From: Caldisericales bacterium
GTDB taxonomy: Bacteria > Caldisericota > Caldisericia > Caldisericales > Caldisericaceae
Direction: 5' to 3'
Assembly: GCA_015485995.1 (NCBI GenBank)
Contig: WFSP01000080.1
Location: forward strand, 1-42,293
Length of the DNA stretch: 42,293 nucleotides
Shown here piece by piece: positions 37,489-42,293 of this stretch (the stretch's first letter is position 1; each line of letters starts with the position of its first letter). Under the pieces are notes generated by a model, which was given only the letters and a program-made list of their open reading frames with translations, ran no database searches and was not told the DNA's origin. A program made the translations under genes and the position numbers.

Positions 37489-38817
37489 ATGGGAAACATA
37501 GTAGTGAAATTAGTCGGATACATGTACTACATTGCTGTGTTTGTGGCAGTTATTACACTGCCTTTCCTTATCATCAAAGCACTTGTACTTTACGGGCACA
37601 GCGATGCAGAAAGCAAAGTGAGAGGAAGGCACCTTATTACTGTTTCTATTCAGTTTGCTATCGTCCTTGCCGTTCTCCCGCCTCTTATAGGGCTCATACT
37701 GAGGTTTCTGCAGCCTTTGATTAACGTGCCTCAGGCACAGAGCCCGTCAACTGCTGTCCATTCGGTAAATCCCGTGGCTTCAGGTGCAGGGTGGGTATTT
37801 TCAATACTTCTTTCTCTTCTTTCTTACCTTATCGTTGCAATAGAAGGTTTTGTAAAAGTCATTGCAGCGTTCTTTACGCTCCCTTTGATTTACATGTCTG
37901 AAAAGATGGATCAAGGAGGAACTTCTGCAACAATCGTTACATCGCACATGCTCGACAGAGTGTGGCTGTTTTTCTTTGCGCTTGCAGTAGGCATCATTGC
38001 CGTAGGCTTTCTATACAACTACGTTTCTGATATTTTGAAAGAGAATGTAGGTGAAGAGACGTCCCGTGAAGGCGTAAACATTATGAATTACATTAACCGT
38101 ATTGTTGTTGCTCTTGTTGCGAGCGTTATCTCGTATCCCGTAGGCAAGATCGTCCTTTGGCTCAACAGCGTACTTGAGCAGTATATCGCATCCAGCATCC
38201 AATTTCCTAATATGGGAAACTGGTTCACGAATACGCCGTTCAGCGGGATTAACCTTGCACAGACACCCCTCACAAACTCAATTGCCTTTATAACACTTGC
38301 ACCGCATACAAGAGAGTTCTTAAATTCAATCTTTAAAGTGACGGGCGGAATCTTCAGCGTGTTTGACCTAAAAGAAGTTATGGCGCTTGGATTTTTCCAG
38401 TCATACTCTATATTTTTCCTCCTTGCAATTGCCCTGTATTTTGCAATGAGGCTTATTATGGTCGTGTTCTGGTTCGGTTTTGCTCCTGTAATATTTGCAG
38501 TTGCAATCGGATACAAAGGAAAGTTTAACGCAATATCTGCGTGGGTAGGCAACTTCTTCACCTGGGCGTTGTTTCCGTCGGTTGTTGCAATAGGCATATT
38601 CGTTATTTCTCAGATTGTGTCTGTGATGAGCAAAACTGCGCTTCCTCAGGCGGGTATGGGATATACTTCGACTTTTGCACTGCTACTTTACGGTGCAGGC
38701 ATGGTTTTTATTATGAGGCTTCCAAACATGTTGAAAAATGTGTTTACGCGTATGGGAGAATCGCTTGAAGCAGGTGCGTTTCTGCAGGGTATTATCCAGA
38801 GGATGAAGGTTATATAA
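37489..38817 (+). CDS. VirB6/TrbL-like polytopic membrane protein
   Basis: A 442-residue protein with about eight membrane segments (for example IAVFVAVITLPFLIIKALVL, AIVLAVLPPLIGLILRFLQ, WLFFFALAVGIIAVGFLYNY, AMRLIMVVFWFGFAPVIFAV). VirB6/TrbL-type proteins form the inner-membrane channel of type IV secretion. Its position between VirB2-like and VirB3/VirB4-like genes supports this. It overlaps the next start by 1 bp. Confidence 0.75.
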   Translation: MGNIVVKLVGYMYYIAVFVAVITLPFLIIKALVLYGHSDAESKVRGRHLITVSIQFAIVLAVLPPLIGLILRFLQPLINVPQAQSPSTAVHSVNPVASGAGWVFSILLSLLSYLIVAIEGFVKVIAAFFTLPLIYMSEKMDQGGTSATIVTSHMLDRVWLFFFALAVGIIAVGFLYNYVSDILKENVGEETSREGVNIMNYINRIVVALVASVISYPVGKIVLWLNSVLEQYIASSIQFPNMGNWFTNTPFSGINLAQTPLTNSIAFITLAPHTREFLNSIFKVTGGIFSVFDLKEVMALGFFQSYSIFFLLAIALYFAMRLIMVVFWFGFAPVIFAVAIGYKGKFNAISAWVGNFFTWALFPSVVAIGIFVISQIVSVMSKTALPQAGMGYTSTFALLLYGAGMVFIMRLPNMLKNVFTRMGESLEAGAFLQGIIQRMKVI

Positions 38818-39605
38818 TGAACGATAACGATATTATTGTTGCTCAAGATTTAAATTTCGACATCTACACAAAGGTGTTCACGGGCAGGCAGCTTACAATA
38901 CTTGCATCTGCTACGTTCCTCATAGGCATAGTGCCTGCCATGTTCATACCAAACGATCTTGTAAAGATACTGCTTATTGCGCTGGGGCTCTCTGTAGGCT
39001 ACGCACTTGCAAAAATGGAGGTCGACGGAGTAATTCTCTGGGACTACCTCATGCTTTATTACTCATATTCAAAGGCAAAGAAGGTGTTTATTATGGGAGA
39101 ATTTTTACCAATAAAGAATATTAAGGATGGGCTGATATACCTCCAGGACGGTACTGTCTCGTCCGTATTTGAGATTACAGGCGTTGCTTACGACATGATG
39201 AGTGAAGCGTCGAAGGCAGTCGTTATCCAGAACATAGTGGAGTTACTCTATGCAGTGAGCGGAAGAGCAAGTGTCTATGCCTGGAGAAAAAAGTACGACA
39301 TTTCAAGAGACCTGGAAGAAATAAAGAGAATGCAGGAAAAAGCACCTGATTATTTTACAAGCTACAAAAAAATGCTTCTCGACACAGTCTCAGATAAACA
39401 GATCGGTACTGTAAGGTATTTTATTGTGTTCAACGGCACAAGGGAAGAAGTAGAAAACCAGGGTGCTATGCTGATGGAAATAGCATCTAAAAATGCTGTG
39501 TTTAAAGTAAGGAGAATATACAATCTTGTTCCTCTGCTCTACGCAATTATGAACCTTCACCGTGCGTACATTCAGAGAGTTGAAGAAGAGGAGGCGATAC
39601 TGTGA
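38817..39605 (+). CDS. VirB3/PrgI-like protein with VirB4 N-terminal-like region
   Basis: A 262-residue protein. Two membrane helices near residues 25-43 and 48-65 are followed by DYLMLYYSYSKAKKVF, a PrgI/VirB3-type layout. The segment VSSVFEITGVAYDMMSEASK and the rest resemble the N-terminal part of VirB4 proteins. The next gene lacks that part, so VirB4 appears split and its front fused to VirB3. It overlaps the VirB4 gene by 4 bp. Confidence 0.75.
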   Translation: MNDNDIIVAQDLNFDIYTKVFTGRQLTILASATFLIGIVPAMFIPNDLVKILLIALGLSVGYALAKMEVDGVILWDYLMLYYSYSKAKKVFIMGEFLPIKNIKDGLIYLQDGTVSSVFEITGVAYDMMSEASKAVVIQNIVELLYAVSGRASVYAWRKKYDISRDLEEIKRMQEKAPDYFTSYKKMLLDTVSDKQIGTVRYFIVFNGTREEVENQGAMLMEIASKNAVFKVRRIYNLVPLLYAIMNLHRAYIQRVEEEEAIL

Positions 39606-41266
39606 ACGAAGAAGAGAAGCTTATGATAAATCCTACAGTAGTCCTGGATAGAGTAGCAGGGCGCTATGCAGTAATAGGAGACATCTTTGCATCAGCACTC
39701 CGCGTGGTAACGTTCCCTACCACGCTCAAGATGGGGTGGATGAAGCGTCCGTTGTCCTTTCCAGGTGATATGCTTATAGCATTTCACCTGAAGAAAATCA
39801 AGGACAACGAAGTGTTCAACATCATAGAGCGCAGTAGGATGAACTTTGCCTCGTACAAGATGGAAGAAGAGAAACACAGAAAGATGCCTTCTTATAAAGT
39901 GGATAGAGGCTTTGAATCGACAGAACAGTTTTCAAAACACATCGCCTCAAGCAACGAAGAGATATTTAAAGTAGGTATTAGAACAGCTGTTTTTGCAAGA
40001 AGTGCAAGAGAGATTGCGGAGGCGGACACAGGGCTTTCAGCCAGATTTGGAAGCGTAATACTTTCGCCTCTCAATCGGCAGCAGACGGATGGGCTTTACT
40101 CTGTTATTCCGATCGGAGTGGACAGGTTCAGGAAGCACCAGCTCCTCTCGATGCGCGGAGTCGCAGGCTCGCTGCCTATTTTTCATAAGGAGTTTCAGAT
40201 GAAAGACGGCATCGTGTACGGCATCAACCCGGAGATGCACTCTATCATAAAGCTTAATGAATGGGAGTTTCCCAATGCGCACATCCTCATTCTCGGGCCG
40301 TCTGGGTTTGGAAAGACGTTTCTTGCAAAAACAATTGTTGCACGTTCATACCTGTTCAGAGACGAAACGGTGTATATCATAGACCAGCAGGGTGAATACG
40401 AACTGCTCGTACGCTACCTCAAAGGCTCTTACATCGACAGGACGGAAGGCGTCAGGATTAACCCGTTTGACCAAAGAGGCTCCTTAAACGAAACTGTCGC
40501 TTTTGCAAAGAACTTTATCATTATGCTCCTCGGAAGCGTGAGCCAAGAGGAAGCATCTCTCATAGAAAAGGCAGTGTTTAATGCGTACGAGAGAAAAAAA
40601 GAAGTCGTATTCTCAGACGTAATAGAGGAGCTCAAAAAACTCAAGGTAAACTCTGTTATTACGCGCCTTATACCGTACTTTGAAGGCGTTTACGCCCCTT
40701 ACTTCAACGGCAAGACAAATGTAGACTTAAAAAACAAGTTCACGGCGTTCAACTATTCAAGGACGCCAGAAGCGATAAAGAGGTTCCTCGTTTACCTTGA
40801 CTTTGCATACGTCGTGAAAAAGGCATTTAACGAGAGGAACAGGACGCGCCTACTCATAGACGAAGGGTGGACTCTGCTTTCAAATTCTATAGGGCAAGAG
40901 CTCGTGCGGATGGTGTTCAAGACGGGAAGAAAGTTCAACCTCTCCGTCATATTTGCTACCCAGCAGATAGCAGACATTGCAAGGACTGAAGCAGGGCGCG
41001 CCATACTTGAGCAGCCTACAGTGAAATTCCTCACCACTCAGAACGAAACGTCTCTCCCTATTGTCAAGCAGACGTTTTTGCTGAACGACGAGCAGACGAG
41101 GATCCTGCAGTCCCAGGGAAGAGGTGCAGGCATACTCATAGTAGGGGATGAACGTTTTCCTTTAAAAGTCATTGCCTCTGAAGTAGAGATGAAGTTGTTC
41201 GACACGAGGCCTGAACAGATGAGGAAAAACCTGGAGGCGTTCAAGCTCAATGGAAGGCTTGACTAA
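39602..41266 (+). CDS. VirB4-family conjugation ATPase
   Basis: A 554-residue protein from GTG 39602 (GAGGAGGCGATACT upstream). Walker A is ILGPSGFGKTFL (about 230-241), followed by VYIIDQQGEYELLVRYL and NPFD. Walker B is TRLLIDEGWTLL, with FATQQIADIART and a C-terminal FLLNDEQTRILQ, all typical of VirB4/TraE. It would energise the type IV secretion channel. It is shorter than the usual ~650-850 residues because its N-terminal domain seems to be in the preceding gene. Confidence 0.9.
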   Translation: MNEEEKLMINPTVVLDRVAGRYAVIGDIFASALRVVTFPTTLKMGWMKRPLSFPGDMLIAFHLKKIKDNEVFNIIERSRMNFASYKMEEEKHRKMPSYKVDRGFESTEQFSKHIASSNEEIFKVGIRTAVFARSAREIAEADTGLSARFGSVILSPLNRQQTDGLYSVIPIGVDRFRKHQLLSMRGVAGSLPIFHKEFQMKDGIVYGINPEMHSIIKLNEWEFPNAHILILGPSGFGKTFLAKTIVARSYLFRDETVYIIDQQGEYELLVRYLKGSYIDRTEGVRINPFDQRGSLNETVAFAKNFIIMLLGSVSQEEASLIEKAVFNAYERKKEVVFSDVIEELKKLKVNSVITRLIPYFEGVYAPYFNGKTNVDLKNKFTAFNYSRTPEAIKRFLVYLDFAYVVKKAFNERNRTRLLIDEGWTLLSNSIGQELVRMVFKTGRKFNLSVIFATQQIADIARTEAGRAILEQPTVKFLTTQNETSLPIVKQTFLLNDEQTRILQSQGRGAGILIVGDERFPLKVIASEVEMKLFDTRPEQMRKNLEAFKLNGRLD

Positions 41267-42293
41267 GTACGTTGTAGTAATTGCTGCCATAATTCTTGTT
41301 ATATTTGTCTTTGAAATTGTTGCACTTCCTCTCTTTATCACTGTGCTGCTTCCTCTTATGCCTGTCGCAAAGGCGTCGGTATTCGTTTCTGCGGTCGCGC
41401 AGGGTGCATCTAAAACTGCTCTTTTTATAGAGCGGCACTTTAACCTCGGCACGGGAGAAAATGCGTACAGGATAGACAACGAAGCGTACGCATACAACTG
41501 GATGATGGGGCAGTTTGCAAAAGTTGTTTCTTTCTCCAAAAGAATCGTTTCTCACTTCTTGAAGAAGTACATACCTATGCGGAGGACGGACGTGCCTATG
41601 GGTGCGCCAATTCCTATGCAGTCTTATGCATACCAGTTTATGGACACGAAATACAAACCGGGAGCGCCTTTTTACGACGAAATAGAAAGGTATGTAGGGA
41701 AAAATGGGCTTCCCCCGAACAACAAAAGCATTGTGGCAGACGGAGGAGATGCAATAAACGGCATAAACCCTGCTCTTTCAAGGGGAAGAAACCCGAAGGA
41801 GTGGTTAGAAATAACGGGCAGGGCGGACGGGAACGCAATCAGCGTTATGGACGGCATCCTCTACAACTCCGACACCTATATGAAGTTCTCTCTTGGAGAA
41901 GATAGAAAAGAAGAAGCAGCGTGGCAGGCAAATGCTGACAGCTTCTTAAGGGAAATGACGAGGAGATGGAATGAAGAAGACAAAGCATTCAAGCAGTGGC
42001 TTTCAAAGCAGTACACAGTAATAGATGGAAAAAAATATCCATACTTGCTTGCATATCATATTAAGAAGGTTACTTCCGAAATCGACTTAAATGCCTGCTG
42101 GGTGTACTCTCCAATCGAAGGTTGGTGCCTTGAAAAAGAAGGGCAGAATAAAGACGGAATTTATCCTGCGCTTGGAACAAGGGAAAACCTCATATATCTG
42201 CCCGAACTCGGATACCACATATACGAGGGAGGGAAAATTATCAACAATGAAACTTACGAGCATAGGTATGTAGGCATTGTCCTTACAGGGCTG
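41250..42293 (+). CDS. membrane-anchored conjugation protein, partial (runs off window)
   Basis: Open for 348 codons from ATG 41250 to the window end with no stop. It begins MEGLTKYVVVIAAIILVIFV, with two adjacent hydrophobic segments, then a large soluble domain. WLEITGRADGNAISVMDGIL and QWLSKQYTVIDGKKYPYLLA are characteristic stretches. It overlaps virB4 by 17 bp. In Gram-positive clusters this slot often holds a cell-wall hydrolase (lysozyme/NlpC-P60); the catalytic part, if any, would be beyond the window. No such motif is visible yet. Confidence 0.7.
   Translation, partial: MEGLTKYVVVIAAIILVIFVFEIVALPLFITVLLPLMPVAKASVFVSAVAQGASKTALFIERHFNLGTGENAYRIDNEAYAYNWMMGQFAKVVSFSKRIVSHFLKKYIPMRRTDVPMGAPIPMQSYAYQFMDTKYKPGAPFYDEIERYVGKNGLPPNNKSIVADGGDAINGINPALSRGRNPKEWLEITGRADGNAISVMDGILYNSDTYMKFSLGEDRKEEAAWQANADSFLREMTRRWNEEDKAFKQWLSKQYTVIDGKKYPYLLAYHIKKVTSEIDLNACWVYSPIEGWCLEKEGQNKDGIYPALGTRENLIYLPELGYHIYEGGKIINNETYEHRYVGIVLTGL

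Overview
The window reads as about 42 kb of a large, self-transmissible plasmid (or a closely similar integrative conjugative element) from a bacterium with AGGAGG-type ribosome binding sites and moderate-to-low GC. The plasmid reading rests on a Rep-like protein next to three perfect tandem 22-bp iterons, a ParM/ParR-type segregation pair, a type IV secretion cluster, an ArdC-type protein and an absence of housekeeping genes. The host cannot be fixed from the sequence. Copper-amine-oxidase-N-type stalk proteins like the one here are common in Firmicutes and some deep-branching thermophilic anaerobes.

Layout. (1) Positions 1-8465, minus strand: a compact, overlapping operon for a type IV pilus / type II secretion-like machine. 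It has three prepilins, a PilC/GspF platform protein, a PilB/GspE ATPase and six less recognisable proteins. (2) 8533-10580, minus strand: HU-like protein, ParR-like adaptor, ParM-like actin and an AT-rich parC-like region. (3) 10602-13279: small unknown genes, ardC and a short RNA unit. (4) 13280-17552: origin (iterons, AT-rich inverted repeats) and a replication operon read ParB-methylase-like fusion, DnaC-like loader, RNase H-SWIM protein, Rep. (5) 17610-17810: remnant of an IS200/IS605-type element. (6) 18653-21210: recombination module (ERF annealing protein, replication-relaxation-like protein, RecB/Cas4-like nuclease). (7) 21284-32700: mostly one-gene transcription units, including a structured non-coding RNA, a set of small related proteins, ParB plus HD-GYP, SSB and a MoxR/VWA pair. 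(8) 32814-42293, plus strand: conjugation cluster with coupling ATPase, tandem-OB protein, VirB2-, VirB6-, VirB3- and VirB4-like proteins and an unfinished membrane-anchored protein.

The most distinctive feature is regulatory. Nineteen candidate promoters share a -35 box, a 17-18 bp spacer and a -10 hexamer ending in AC, eleven of them exactly CATAAC. Several are fused to the terminator of the gene before. Using the same grammar I find RNA units without a convincing ORF: a ~210-nt RNA with a nested rod and a GAAA-capped stem (21284-21495), and a ~90-nt RNA whose hairpin loop carries CCUCCUUU, the complement of the Shine-Dalgarno sequence (12398-12486). These are the best candidates for undescribed biology. 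Others are a ParB protein fused to a degenerate methyltransferase, a family of small paralogous proteins, and a MoxR/VWA-HExxH pair with a SWIM-like finger. All names come from motifs read by eye; no database search was possible.
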